A stretch of 64,000 nt of DNA from a bacterium (lineage in GTDB: Bacteria > Hydrothermota > UBA3073 > JACQXS01 > JAQTXJ01): NCBI GenBank assembly GCA_028716385.1, contig JAQUPX010000006.1, positions 1 to 64,000 of the forward strand, in the 5' to 3' direction. The translations under genes and the position numbers were made by a program. A model generated the notes under the pieces. The model saw only the letters and a list, made by a program, of their open reading frames with translations, had not been told where the DNA came from and did not search any database. Shown here one piece after another: positions 1 through 9,891 of the stretch (positions within the stretch are counted from its first letter, which is position 1; each line of letters starts with the position of its first letter).

Positions 1-851
1 AAATCTTTATTTGTAGCCGCAACTATCCTGACATCCACTTTTATTGAAGTTAATCCCCCTACCCGCTCAAACTCTCCATTCTCCAATACTCTCAAAACTT
101 TTGCCTGGCAGGAAAGTCCCATATCTCCTATTTCGTCAAGAAATATAGTCCCCTTATCCGCCAATTCAAATTTTCCTATCTTTCTGGAAACGGCACCTGT
201 AAACGCTCCTTTTTCGTGTCCCAGAAGTTCACTTTCTATTAAACTCTCAGGGATAGAAGCACAATTTACTTTTATAAATGAGGCGGTTTTTCTTGTACTC
301 TGGGTATGAATAGCCGTAGCTACAAGTTCCTTTCCCGTTCCGGTTTCGCCAAGTATAAGAACTTTACTGTCGCTCGGAGCACACTTTTCGATTTGAGATT
401 TTATGTATTTTATGGCTTTGGATTCACCCAATATTTCATAACCGCTTGTGTTTATTTTTATCAGTTCGTCTTTTTCTTTTACGAGATTTGTTTTTTCCAT
501 TGCATGCGTTACGGCTATTTTAACTCGTTCAAGACTGAGCGGTTTTTCTATAAAATCATAAGCTCCCAGTTTCGTCGCCTGTATAGCAATATCAATAGTT
601 GCATGCCCGGATATCATAATTACTTCTACGGCAGGTTCTTCTTTTTTTATTTGTTTAAGCAAGTCTATTCCGTTTGCATCCGGCAATCTTACATCCAGAA
701 ATAAAAGGTTTATATCTTCTTTTTTAAGAATTTTTAGTCCTTCTTCGCCGGTTCCTGCAGTAAAAACAGAATATCCCGCATCTTTTAAAATGTCGGATAA
801 TATGGAAAGAATATTTTTTTCATCATCTATTATAAGTATTTTATTTTCCAT
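1..851 (-). CDS. Sigma-54-dependent response regulator (NtrC family), C-terminus outside window
   Basis: Minus-strand reading starts at 851 ([16 protein letters not shown]...) with receiver-domain and AAA+ sigma-54 activator motifs. Absent from the ORF track because it is open at the window edge. Confidence 0.9.
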   Translation of the reverse strand, partial: MENKILIIDDEKNILSILSDILKDAGYSVFTAGTGEEGLKILKKEDINLLFLDVRLPDANGIDLLKQIKKEEPAVEVIMISGHATIDIAIQATKLGAYDFIEKPLSLERVKIAVTHAMEKTNLVKEKDELIKINTSGYEILGESKAIKYIKSQIEKCAPSDSKVLILGETGTGKELVATAIHTQSTRKTASFIKVNCASIPESLIESELLGHEKGAFTGAVSRKIGKFELADKGTIFLDEIGDMGLSCQAKVLRVLENGEFERVGGLTSIKVDVRIVAATNKD

Positions 852-884
852 TGTTCACTCCTTTGTTAATTTTTGATATGTTGT

Positions 885-2045
885 CTATGCTTTATTCACA
901 GGCAGTCTTATCGACACTTTTGTTCCTTTATCTTTATTATTTTCTATTTCTATTTTCCCGTTATGGGCAAACAATATTCTTTCCGAAATAATTAATCCGA
1001 GTCCGCTCCCGCCTTCTTTTGTAGTAAAATACGGGTGAAACAGGTGTTTCAAATCCTCTTCGGATATCGCCTTGCCATTGTTAGATATAATTGTTTCTGT
1101 CTCATCGGATAGCAATTTAGTAGTAACAATAATTTCAAAATCCTCTTCTTTTGCTTCAATTGCATTTTTAATAATATTCTTTAACACCTGCTTGATTTGT
1201 CCCGCATCAATAATCATTTCCGGTATGGATTCATCATAATTTTCCTTAAACTTTACATCCGGAATGTTTTCATATAAGCCAACACATTCTTTTATAATTT
1301 CGTTAAGGTTCGTAGTTTTTTTATCCGGCGATGGAAGGCGGGCAAATTCAGAAAATTTCCCCACAAGGGTAACAAAGTTATTAATCTCGGATTCCATTAT
1401 TTTCGTAGTTTTATCAATAACTTCCGGCAGGTCATTGCTTTTCGTAAGATATTTTTCTCTCAATCTTTGGTTGGATAATTGTAATGCAGTAAGCGGATTT
1501 TTAATTTCATGGGCTAACATTCTTGACATTTCCTGCCACGCAGTATGTCTTTCCGTTAATTTTAATTTTTCCCGGGCTTCACGCAAAGATTCAAGCATAA
1601 AGTTAAAAGAGGTTATAAGTTTGTTAAATTCTTTGTCTTTGATTTTACTAAGTGTCATAGAGATATCTCCGCTTGCTATCTTCTGCGACACATAAGTCAA
1701 CTCCTGCAGAGGTCTGGTTATATATTTTACATAGATAAAAACAATAAAAACAGACAATATAAAAAGTCCGCACACAAGCAAAATACTGAACTTAATAAAT
1801 TCTAACTTCAAAGGTTCCAAAAGAGCAGAAGACTGTCTGTATTCCTGTATAGCCTTTTCTGCTACGCACAATTCTTCAGGAGTTCTTGCATTCGCAACCG
1901 AATTCTCCAAAGAATTTTCTATATTTCCCTTTGTTCCAAAAATCGGATTAAAAGGAGCGACCTTAGATGTGAACATTACTATTGGAACAACCGCAAGAAT
2001 AAGTATGAGGGCAAACGCAAGTATCAACCTACTTCTAAGCGTCAT
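885..2045 (-). CDS. HAMP-domain sensor histidine kinase (NtrY-like)
   Basis: Two TM segments, HAMP, H-box (MLAHEIKNPLTALQLSNQRL), N/G boxes (NAIEA, GGSGLGLIISERI); upstream of the response regulator. Confidence 0.9.
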   Translation of the reverse strand: MTLRSRLILAFALILILAVVPIVMFTSKVAPFNPIFGTKGNIENSLENSVANARTPEELCVAEKAIQEYRQSSALLEPLKLEFIKFSILLVCGLFILSVFIVFIYVKYITRPLQELTYVSQKIASGDISMTLSKIKDKEFNKLITSFNFMLESLREAREKLKLTERHTAWQEMSRMLAHEIKNPLTALQLSNQRLREKYLTKSNDLPEVIDKTTKIMESEINNFVTLVGKFSEFARLPSPDKKTTNLNEIIKECVGLYENIPDVKFKENYDESIPEMIIDAGQIKQVLKNIIKNAIEAKEEDFEIIVTTKLLSDETETIISNNGKAISEEDLKHLFHPYFTTKEGGSGLGLIISERILFAHNGKIEIENNKDKGTKVSIRLPVNKA

Positions 2046-2572
2046 TTTTTTATGATGAATTTCAACGAGGGCATCTGGTAATCCCAGAACGCTATAAGTT
2101 CAAATTCTTTACCGCCAATGGCTTCCATTTTTACGGGGTCCATATAAGCTTTTCCTACCATATTTATATTTTTATCAGGGCAAACTAGTTTTACTTTATT
2201 AAAATTAGTCATGCATTGTTCCACATTGCCCATTTCTTTGACTAAAAATGAAGTATCGGATTCAGATATAGTAATTAGAAAATTTTTTTCTGCAATATTG
2301 TATTTTACATTATGAGTTATTTCTTTAGAAAAACTAGTTTCTTTGTTTTGGAAAGTTGCTCTCAAATTAACGGGAGTTCCACTCAATATTATTTCTTTAA
2401 GCCCTTTTGGAAAAGCATTTTTTAAAACAGTGCTTACATATATAGTATCAGAAACAACTACAACTTGAGGCTTGGTAAACGCAACGTCTTTACTTTTTGT
2501 TCCAAGAAGTGTTACTACTCCTATAACAACTGCTATTACTTTTGTCGCAGCAAAATTAAGTAAAACTTCCAT
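2042..2572 (-). CDS. Hypothetical protein with N-terminal hydrophobic segment
   Basis: ORF overlaps the start of the histidine kinase by 4 nt; no recognised domain. Confidence 0.6.
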   Translation of the reverse strand: MEVLLNFAATKVIAVVIGVVTLLGTKSKDVAFTKPQVVVVSDTIYVSTVLKNAFPKGLKEIILSGTPVNLRATFQNKETSFSKEITHNVKYNIAEKNFLITISESDTSFLVKEMGNVEQCMTNFNKVKLVCPDKNINMVGKAYMDPVKMEAIGGKEFELIAFWDYQMPSLKFIIKK

Positions 2573-2682
2573 TCTTGTGTAGAGATTATATTTAATATTC
2601 TAAATGTCAATTTTTTTCATATTTTATTACTTCTTTTCGGGATATTTTGAAATTAGGAGATTCCATCAAAAGCGTAACTCCA

Positions 2683-2697
2683 TCCGTCTCAGGCGGA
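2683..2697. repeat. TCCGYCTSAGGYGGA palindromic repeat, copy 1 (intergenic)
   Basis: TCCGTCTCAGGCGGA. Confidence 0.75.
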
Positions 2698-2714
2698 ACA
2701 GACAAATGCATGCC

Positions 2715-4784
2715 CTACTGTTTCATCTTAATTATTTTTTCTACTTTACAATTTTTTACTTTTACAAAATAAATTCCGGCTTTTGCTACCCTTCCATTGT
2801 TATCTTTCCCATCCCAGGTAACATTCGTGGGCAGTGACGAGTGGTTAGCGATCAGCGGGAAAGTTTTGACTAGTTTGCCGGCTATATCGTAAACCCGTAG
2901 GGAAGGGTCGCGACCCTTCCCTACATTAAACTTTATAGTTGTTGATAAAATAAAAGGATTGGGATAAGTTCGACAAAGGAAAACGGTATTTTTGTTTTGA
3001 TTTTCTTCAATGCCGGAAGGTTTCCGGATAGTTAATTCTAACGGTTCTTTTGTTATTAATAAACCCGGTATGGTTATTATACCCGAAACATCAGCTTTAA
3101 CGATTCCTTGTTGTAGTGTATCTCCGTTTGATTTTTTTACAAGTTCCCAGCAATAATCCTGCCCGGGTTGAGGGGCAAATTTTTGTAACCTGCGAGGAGT
3201 AACGTTTGTTAAAATAGTATCCGCATAGGGAATATCACAGGGATAAATTGATTCGTAAGTTACCCAAAACGTAACACTCCATTTATCCGTAGAATCTATA
3301 ATATTTGCGGTATCCCATTCCATATATCCGCCCCAGGTCCCCCACGAGTCGCCATTTGTAGGATTTCCATCTCCAATGTCGGGGTGTATTCCCGGAGTTA
3401 TGTAGTCTAAGTCCGTTCCTGAAAAAGCAGGAAAAGATTGATTATTACGAAAACGGGCAAGGTAAGTAAGAGACAAATGTTCTGAATATCTAAAGTGTAT
3501 AGTATCAGACCAATTCATATGTTCCCGCTCATCCCAATATAAAGCAAACCCTATTTTTGCCGAATCCAATTGTTTATATAAATCGGGTTTTTCTCCCCAT
3601 GGGGATATTATGTCCGTCTTGCCACATACTGCTATTGTAAATGGCCAGCTTCCGGTATTTTGGTTATTAAGACGCCATTCCCAATCACGTATATCATAAA
3701 CCCCCTTATTACCGATTAGATTCGTAGGAATATTCTGGCTTTCGTCTCCGAACATACTTTTTGGTGCATTATCAAGCCCCTGGCAACGTGGGACAAAAGC
3801 TAATCCTGCACTGTAAAGTTCGGGAAAAAATTCAGTAAGGAAAGTCGTAGCATTTCCCCCCATACTTCCTCCCCACAAAGAAATACGCGTAGAATCAATT
3901 GGAAAATTTTCCAAAAGCCATTTTGTTTCCCAGTGTACACGTCGGATAGTATAGTCTATTATTGTATCGGTATTGGATGGCATGGAAGGCGAAAACCGGT
4001 TATATTTTTTGTTATAACCAAACCACATAGTATTTGAACACGTATCTCTTACAGGAATAGGGTCATCCAAACTCACAAAAAATCCGTTTGGAAGCAAATA
4101 ACGACCAATAACAGGAAGATTGTTCGAGAAAAGATTTTGTGTGCCTCCATGAAGACAAATACTTAATGGCCCGTTATTCGAATTCCCCAATTGTTTCCAA
4201 AAAGCAAAGTTAAATCCCAACCCATTACTATATTCATTTCCCATTACCGAATATTCAGGACGGCCCGAATTGTAATCCGCTTGTCCGTCTATCCAGTGCG
4301 AGTAAATAGTTACAATACTATCCTGATATTGGATTACGGTTTTTATAGAATCTGTAGTTTCCTGAATAGCTCCACTTGTGTTACCAACACCGATAATAGT
4401 GTCTTTGGATAGAACTACTGCGTAATATTTTGTTCCTATTGAATGAGGCGTTACTACAAAATAAGCTTCGTTTGTATCTACTGTTATTGTCCCGTTTAAA
4501 GTGTCAGGCAATTTCCAGCGGGCATTCGGAATATAGTCCGCAAGACGATCATTGGCTCCATTGTTGGCAAAAACTCTGCCAATCAGTACGGCATTTTTAA
4601 TTGAAGTGATTAGCTGGGAACTTTGGTATATTTCATAAGTCGTATCCTCAGGTATAGGGTTAGAGTGCTGCCAGAGCAAAAAAGTTTGTCCTTGTGTATG
4701 CCAGACTCTCACGTTCTGCTGCCCATAAACAAGTTTTGAATTAACTGTAGAAAATAATAATATTACGAATAACAATCTTCTCAT
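2715..4784 (-). CDS. Secreted alpha/beta-hydrolase-like (esterase/peptidase) protein with C-terminal FlgD/T9SS-type sorting domain
   Basis: Signal peptide MRRLLFVILLFSTVNSKLVYG; GGSMGG nucleophile-elbow-like motif; C-terminus YPNPF...LRVYDIAGKLVKTF...WDGKDNNGRVAKAGIYFVKVK. Confidence 0.75.
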   Translation of the reverse strand: MRRLLFVILLFSTVNSKLVYGQQNVRVWHTQGQTFLLWQHSNPIPEDTTYEIYQSSQLITSIKNAVLIGRVFANNGANDRLADYIPNARWKLPDTLNGTITVDTNEAYFVVTPHSIGTKYYAVVLSKDTIIGVGNTSGAIQETTDSIKTVIQYQDSIVTIYSHWIDGQADYNSGRPEYSVMGNEYSNGLGFNFAFWKQLGNSNNGPLSICLHGGTQNLFSNNLPVIGRYLLPNGFFVSLDDPIPVRDTCSNTMWFGYNKKYNRFSPSMPSNTDTIIDYTIRRVHWETKWLLENFPIDSTRISLWGGSMGGNATTFLTEFFPELYSAGLAFVPRCQGLDNAPKSMFGDESQNIPTNLIGNKGVYDIRDWEWRLNNQNTGSWPFTIAVCGKTDIISPWGEKPDLYKQLDSAKIGFALYWDEREHMNWSDTIHFRYSEHLSLTYLARFRNNQSFPAFSGTDLDYITPGIHPDIGDGNPTNGDSWGTWGGYMEWDTANIIDSTDKWSVTFWVTYESIYPCDIPYADTILTNVTPRRLQKFAPQPGQDYCWELVKKSNGDTLQQGIVKADVSGIITIPGLLITKEPLELTIRKPSGIEENQNKNTVFLCRTYPNPFILSTTIKFNVGKGRDPSLRVYDIAGKLVKTFPLIANHSSLPTNVTWDGKDNNGRVAKAGIYFVKVKNCKVEKIIKMKQ
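2897..2924. repeat. Perfect 28-bp palindrome inside a CDS
   Basis: GTAGGGAAGGGTCG|CGACCCTTCCCTAC, two 14-bp arms, no spacer; encodes part of NVGKGRDPSLRVYD. Confidence 0.92.
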
Positions 4785-4786
4785 TA

Positions 4787-6667
4787 TTACTTTATGACTT
4801 GTATGCTCTTCGTCTGTTTTCCCTTGGAAGTCTGCAAGCAGCAGAAATATGTTCCTGAAGACATTCCCGAAGTGTTCATATTAATCGAATATTCCCCGGA
4901 TTTCAGTTTTTCGTTAAGCAGTCCTTTTACTTTCCTTCCGCATACATCAAAAAGTTCTAGTTTTATATTGTCACTATAAGAGATAGAAAATCTTATATTC
5001 AGGTTGTTTCTTAAAGGCGTAACCACAGATAATTTAGAGTTGAATTTTGTTGGTATCCGGTAGTATTCGGATATCCCCGTTTCCACAGTTGGTATCAAAA
5101 TTTTTGATGCATAAACAGAATCGTGGTAAACATAATTTTTTGCTACAAGCGTATCCCCGGGTTTATACAGCGAATCATCATTGTTTGGGTTTACGGCAAA
5201 CATCGGGTAATTCGATGAACTGACATCTATTCTCAAACGGTGTCCTGCCAGAAAAGTTAAAGCAATATCAGATAAGGCAACCGTATCTACATATACCTGT
5301 CCCGGTGTCATAAATTGTTCCGTGCTATAGGAGTTACGGAATCGCATTCTACGGATTCCTTGCGTTACAATTATAGAGCTACTATCCGGGTAGACGTCAC
5401 ATAGACGGACACTAAAATCAGTATCTTTTCTATCCGAAGAAACGTATAACAAAATTTTGACTGATCCGTCTACAACAAGATTACCGGTCAAAACGGGAGT
5501 CGAATAAATAAGCACATCACTGCGGCTTTCCACAGAATCTCTCATGTCTTGTGGACCAACAGGAGTTGAAGGGACAAACGGATTAAACCTTGAACCCCCA
5601 ATAGTTGGTGACGGATTGCGAGGGTCATAGGAAATAGAATCATACGAAACGCTATCTAAAGGCAGGGAAGAATTTAATACGCCTCCTGTTTGTAAATATA
5701 AAGTGTCCGTATAGTTACCGACAGAATACCAATCATCCGTAGTTTTCCATTCATTTACTCCCATCTGGTAATATCTGACAATTGGCAGTTGTTCATAACC
5801 ATTCTGGATATTTCTTATATAATAGTCAAAGAACATAGTTGCAACTGAATCCGCTACACCAACAGAATTCGGATATTCCAGCACTCCCTGTTCTGATTTT
5901 CCAACACCGGAATGCAGCCAAGGGCCCATAATTAGTTTGTGTTTTTGTCTTACGGAAACATCGCTTCTGGTTCTTAAATCTTTGAATGCGCGGATTACGT
6001 CCGAAGGATAATGGTCATACCATCCGCTAATAACCAACATTGGTACGGCAAGAGATTCGGGATAATCATTTGGTTGTTCAACAAAAACTTTCCAGTAAAT
6101 ATTTTCCGTTGGGTAGGATAAAATCGCACCCGTTGTCAGGAAGCCAAGCAATGCCATACTCTGCACTTGTTCTTTACGATACTCGCCACCGTAGTAAAAA
6201 TCCGAATATTTTGTTTTATAATCTTTTACGAGAGGCACACTGCATATAAGATGTGGAGGCCGATGTTTTGCCGTCATAAACTGAATTTGTCCAAGCGCCG
6301 AAGGTCCCCATGTCCCCACTTTTTGATTACACCATACTCTTTGGGCAATCCATTCGACTGCATCATAGCCGTCCAACCCTCTATCATAAGTTCCAACATC
6401 TGCAGAATCGGACCCGTGAAAACCACGCCAGTCAAGAATAACATAGTTATAATGCGCGCTGTCATAAGGGAATGGAGTTCCGCCCGGCTGTCCAACCGAA
6501 GTACGGTAAGTATCTTTGTCATAAGGTGTTTGTATGAGGATAACGGGTTTTGGTATGGTAGAATCATTACTGTATAAATCTGCCGCAAGCCATTTCCCGT
6601 CACGCATCGGTATTTTAAGACTATCGTAATGCACGGATAAACATATGAATAAAATTAAAATATTCAT
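4787..6667 (-). CDS. CocE/NonD-family (peptidase S15-like) hydrolase with C-terminal sorting domain
   Basis: IPMRDGKWLAADLY, DWRGFHGSDS, TWGPSALGQIQ, HSGVGKSEQG and a beta-sandwich C-domain; terminal LELFDVCGRKV...SGTYFCCLQTSKGKQTKSIQVIK. Confidence 0.85.
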   Translation of the reverse strand: MNILILFICLSVHYDSLKIPMRDGKWLAADLYSNDSTIPKPVILIQTPYDKDTYRTSVGQPGGTPFPYDSAHYNYVILDWRGFHGSDSADVGTYDRGLDGYDAVEWIAQRVWCNQKVGTWGPSALGQIQFMTAKHRPPHLICSVPLVKDYKTKYSDFYYGGEYRKEQVQSMALLGFLTTGAILSYPTENIYWKVFVEQPNDYPESLAVPMLVISGWYDHYPSDVIRAFKDLRTRSDVSVRQKHKLIMGPWLHSGVGKSEQGVLEYPNSVGVADSVATMFFDYYIRNIQNGYEQLPIVRYYQMGVNEWKTTDDWYSVGNYTDTLYLQTGGVLNSSLPLDSVSYDSISYDPRNPSPTIGGSRFNPFVPSTPVGPQDMRDSVESRSDVLIYSTPVLTGNLVVDGSVKILLYVSSDRKDTDFSVRLCDVYPDSSSIIVTQGIRRMRFRNSYSTEQFMTPGQVYVDTVALSDIALTFLAGHRLRIDVSSSNYPMFAVNPNNDDSLYKPGDTLVAKNYVYHDSVYASKILIPTVETGISEYYRIPTKFNSKLSVVTPLRNNLNIRFSISYSDNIKLELFDVCGRKVKGLLNEKLKSGEYSINMNTSGMSSGTYFCCLQTSKGKQTKSIQVIK

Positions 6668-6977
6668 TTCGCCCCCTTGTATTTTATAATGCTAACTATC
6701 CGTTTAGTATAGCAAAATCTATGTCATTGTTTAACAATTAATCTCAAACATATCTATATAGTCAATAAACAAAATGTCTGCACCATATTTCTTTTTTCTT
6801 AAATTGTATCAGAAACGATACTCAGCGAAGGTTAAAATTGATACAAAAAATTATTAATAAGATAATCGCTTTTATCTTAATTTCACAATTATTTATAACT
6901 TACTAAGGAATATAGTAACAAAAATGAAAGTTACATCATTCCTGTATTTTTTCGTAAGAACAACTTAATATCCTATT

Positions 6978-7253
6978 TTAATTTTTAAGTTTTAGTTCGC
7001 CGCCTACTTTAACTTCATCTTTTATTTTTACTTCCGTAGGCCAAGTACTTTTCATATCAACTATTCTAACTTCTATTGGTTTTCTAAACTCCACTATAAC
7101 AGGTTCTTTTAATTCAATTACAGGTGATTCGGCTTGCGCTACAGATTCTTTGGCCTGTGCAATAGGCGTCTCCAATAAAGGCTTAAATGCTATAACTGTA
7201 AGCATAAATGCTATCCATAAAAGTAAAAACTTTGTCCATTTATCTTGTTTCAT
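6978..7253 (-). CDS. Hypothetical small protein with N-terminal TM/signal segment
   Basis: 91-aa ORF with hydrophobic N-terminus; AAAT...GGGGG-type RBS region upstream. Confidence 0.5.
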   Translation of the reverse strand: MKQDKWTKFLLLWIAFMLTVIAFKPLLETPIAQAKESVAQAESPVIELKEPVIVEFRKPIEVRIVDMKSTWPTEVKIKDEVKVGGELKLKN

Positions 7254-7360
7254 TTTTCCCCCTTAACTTAATTTCTAAAAAAGATTTAATAAGTTGCTAT
7301 AAATTATATTCCTTATTAGATTTTCATACAATAGAAACTTATAATTAAATAAGCCACAAA

Positions 7361-7621
7361 TTATTTATTTTTTGCCAGAATTCCGAAAGGAACAGGTTTT
7401 ACTGGTGGTCTTTTTAGAGGATATTTTATTTCACTAACAGGCTTACCGGTATGTTTTGAAATCAACTGCGCTATAAGTTTTGAACAGGTTCTCCCCTGGC
7501 AATGCCCCATCCCGGCTCTTGAGAGACGTTTTATTTCGTCAAGGGTAACGATTCCCTGTTTAATTAAATCCGTGATTTCTTCTTCGGTTAAGTCTTCACA
7601 TCTGCAAATAATTTTCGCCAT
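7361..7621 (-). CDS. BFD-like (2Fe-2S)-binding protein
   Basis: IICRCEDLTEEEI...GMGHCQGRTC: CxC...CxxxxC BFD motif. Confidence 0.85.
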   Translation of the reverse strand: MAKIICRCEDLTEEEITDLIKQGIVTLDEIKRLSRAGMGHCQGRTCSKLIAQLISKHTGKPVSEIKYPLKRPPVKPVPFGILAKNK

Positions 7622-7622
7622 A

Positions 7623-8132
7623 TTATTCTACTGTAATTTTATCTTTTAATTTGTCAAATCGTTTCTGACCAATCCCATATATATTTATTATTTCCTCAAT
7701 GCTTTTGAACTTACCCTTTTTTTCTCTGTAGTCTACAATTCTTTGCGCATAAACGGGACCAACTCCCGGCAAAGATATCAACTCCTCTATTGAAGCAGTA
7801 TTGATGTTTATCTTTTTCGCTTCATCGTAGGTTTGTTTTTGTTCAGGTAAGTTCAATGGTTTTGATTCTGTTGGGGTGACTGCTTTAGGTTTCGTTGGGC
7901 TCACGGCTTTGGGTTTAGATTCGTTCACGACTCCTGTAAATTGGGCATTTTTTACGACAACGCTATCAGTAAACACTACCGATTTTAGATATGAAGACTT
8001 AAGTTCCGGCGCAAATACCGGGGTTTTTAATTTGTACACATATATGCCAATTCCAACAATTATACATACAACAAGAAACATAACTACGCTTCTTTCCTGC
8101 GGGGTGAAGAAGTTATCTAAAAAGTTTTTCAT
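7623..8132 (-). CDS. ComEA-like helix-hairpin-helix protein
   Basis: N-terminal TM then KKININTASIEELISLPGVGPVYAQRIVDYREKKGKFKSIEEIINIYGIG. Confidence 0.9.
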   Translation of the reverse strand: MKNFLDNFFTPQERSVVMFLVVCIIVGIGIYVYKLKTPVFAPELKSSYLKSVVFTDSVVVKNAQFTGVVNESKPKAVSPTKPKAVTPTESKPLNLPEQKQTYDEAKKININTASIEELISLPGVGPVYAQRIVDYREKKGKFKSIEEIINIYGIGQKRFDKLKDKITVE

Positions 8133-8824
8133 TCTAAGGTATGATATTTCGGCAATAAATTATCTATTAACTCTTTTTCTTTGTCTGTTAACTCGCCGGC
8201 TATTATATTTATTCCTGACTTAACAAATGCTTCTCTTACGGCAAATACAATCTTTTCTATCTCAAACTCTTTTCCCATAATTTGCTCCACCCCTAACTGG
8301 TTAAAGTTTTCATTTTCGCTGTCAACAAAAAGACTGCCTTGCTGGAGTATTTTTTCGTTCTCCACTTTTTGTGCGCTGCCAAGAATTTTTTTGCCTTCAA
8401 GTTGTAGCTCGTATCTTGCAGAGGCACTGAAACAACTTACTTTATTTACATAATCGGGATTCAATTTTGATTTCACAAGTTCTGCAGGTATATTAAGCAT
8501 ATTCAAACCGACCTGAAACATTTCGCCTATTTTTTTATAAACTTCAGGGGCCGTTTTTCCAAGAACAGAATCTAACGGAACTACAACCGAATAAGTCAAA
8601 TCTCCTTTATGGATTATCGCCCTGCCACCGGTCAACCTACGAACAATATCCATATTTTGTGGAAACTCGGAAGGATTGAATTTCTGGAACCTGCCAATCG
8701 TAACTGCGGGAGGGACAAAAGTATAAAACCTCAAAGTCGGAAGCCCGGAAACAAATAAAGCTTCATCCATTGCCATATTATAGAATCCATTATTGGGAGA
8801 AGTTGGCAAAAATCTGATACGCAT
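8129..8824 (-). CDS. Lipoate-protein ligase A family protein
   Basis: MAMDEALF, TIGRFQ, RRLTGGRAIIHKGDLTYSV motifs. Confidence 0.88.
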   Translation of the reverse strand: MRIRFLPTSPNNGFYNMAMDEALFVSGLPTLRFYTFVPPAVTIGRFQKFNPSEFPQNMDIVRRLTGGRAIIHKGDLTYSVVVPLDSVLGKTAPEVYKKIGEMFQVGLNMLNIPAELVKSKLNPDYVNKVSCFSASARYELQLEGKKILGSAQKVENEKILQQGSLFVDSENENFNQLGVEQIMGKEFEIEKIVFAVREAFVKSGINIIAGELTDKEKELIDNLLPKYHTLE

Positions 8825-9081
8825 TATTTTTTATACTTAATTATATATTAAATTTTGTATAGTAAATAAATTTTAATAATTTGTCAACCTATACCAGAGA
8901 AATGTCAGATTACATAAAGGGATACAAAACAATTTACCTAAAAAGGTAAACAGAAAAAAGTTAAAATTACCCTCCTTAACAAACAAAACTAAAAAAATTT
9001 TATTTTTTACTTGCTAAAAATAAAATTTGATTACATATAATAATTAATATAAAGAAATATATTTATTAAAAAGGAGGGGCG

Positions 9082-9843
9082 ATGAAAAAAACGTTTGCTT
9101 TAGTAGTAGGATGCTTGTTTATGGCATCTTCAAGTTTTGCCTGGCCAGGGCCAGGGACTACGGCTCCTGCATTCACACTCCCGGATACAGCAAGTGTTAA
9201 TCATTCACTTTCCGAATTTGCCGGTAAAGTGGTCTTTCTTAATTTCTGGGCTTCTAGTTGACCATCCTGCGTATCAGAGTTGCCAAGGTTGGCAGCAATA
9301 CAAAATCAATATGGGACAACAAAATTAAAGGTAATTGCAGTTAATTATAAGGAAGCTTTGAGCACGGTAAAATCGTATGCGAAAGGGAACAGTGCTCTTT
9401 TTCTTAGGGATGCGTCGGGCGCTACAACCGTTGCTTATAATATAAATAATGGTATTCCAATCAATTATGTCATTAAGCCGGATGGTAAAGTACAAAATGG
9501 GATGGCAGGATTTAGTGAATCGACAATCAAAGGTTGGATAGATGCTTGCGTAATCGGAGTAGAAGAAAATACGAATAAAGCGCAAACTCCAAAGTTAGCA
9601 TTCTCTCCAAATCCATTCAAAGTTTCAACAGTAATTAGCGCCCAGGGAATAACCACCAATGGAAGTTTACAGATTCAAGATTTAAGCGGTAGAATAGTAA
9701 AATCTTTTTCTGTAACTCCTAACTCTACTGTAAAATGGGACAGAAAAGATAACAACGGCAGAGAAGTTTCGGTAGGAATGTATTTCTGTAAACTAACTGC
9801 CGGGAAAGTTAGTTTGACTCAAAAACTAGTAGTATTGAAATAG
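9082..9843 (+). CDS. Exported thioredoxin/TlpA-like protein with C-terminal sorting domain; predicted selenoprotein (in-frame TGA at 9259-9261, codon 60)
   Basis: RBS AAGGAGG, ATG at 9082, signal peptide MKKTFALVVGCLFMASSSFA, redox motif FWASS-U-PSCVSELPRL; frame continues 193 codons past the TGA to the TAG at 9841. The ORF track shows only the downstream piece (9280-9843). Confidence 0.85.
9259..9261 (+). other. Predicted selenocysteine UGA codon
   Basis: In frame at the position of the first Cys of CxxC; downstream frame open and conserved with the adjacent paralog. Confidence 0.82.
9279..9296 (+). promoter_or_regulatory. Candidate bacterial SECIS hairpin
   Basis: GTTGCCA-AGGT-TGGCAGC: 7 bp including one U-G wobble, 4-nt loop AGGU; loop begins after 24 nt following the UGA. 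Confidence 0.65.
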
Positions 9844-9891
9844 GTTTTAGCATATCTAAAGTTAAAAATGTTAAAAAAGAAAGGAGGGATG

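Noticed and set aside
306-704. 132-aa plus-strand ORF
   Set aside because: Antisense to the truncated sigma-54 response regulator at 1-851; Phe/Tyr-rich composition typical of spurious frames.
9011-9041. Sigma-70 promoter TTGCTA...TATAAT upstream of the selenoprotein genes
   Set aside because: -10 is good but the spacing is 19 nt and the region is very AT-rich; too weak to list as a feature.
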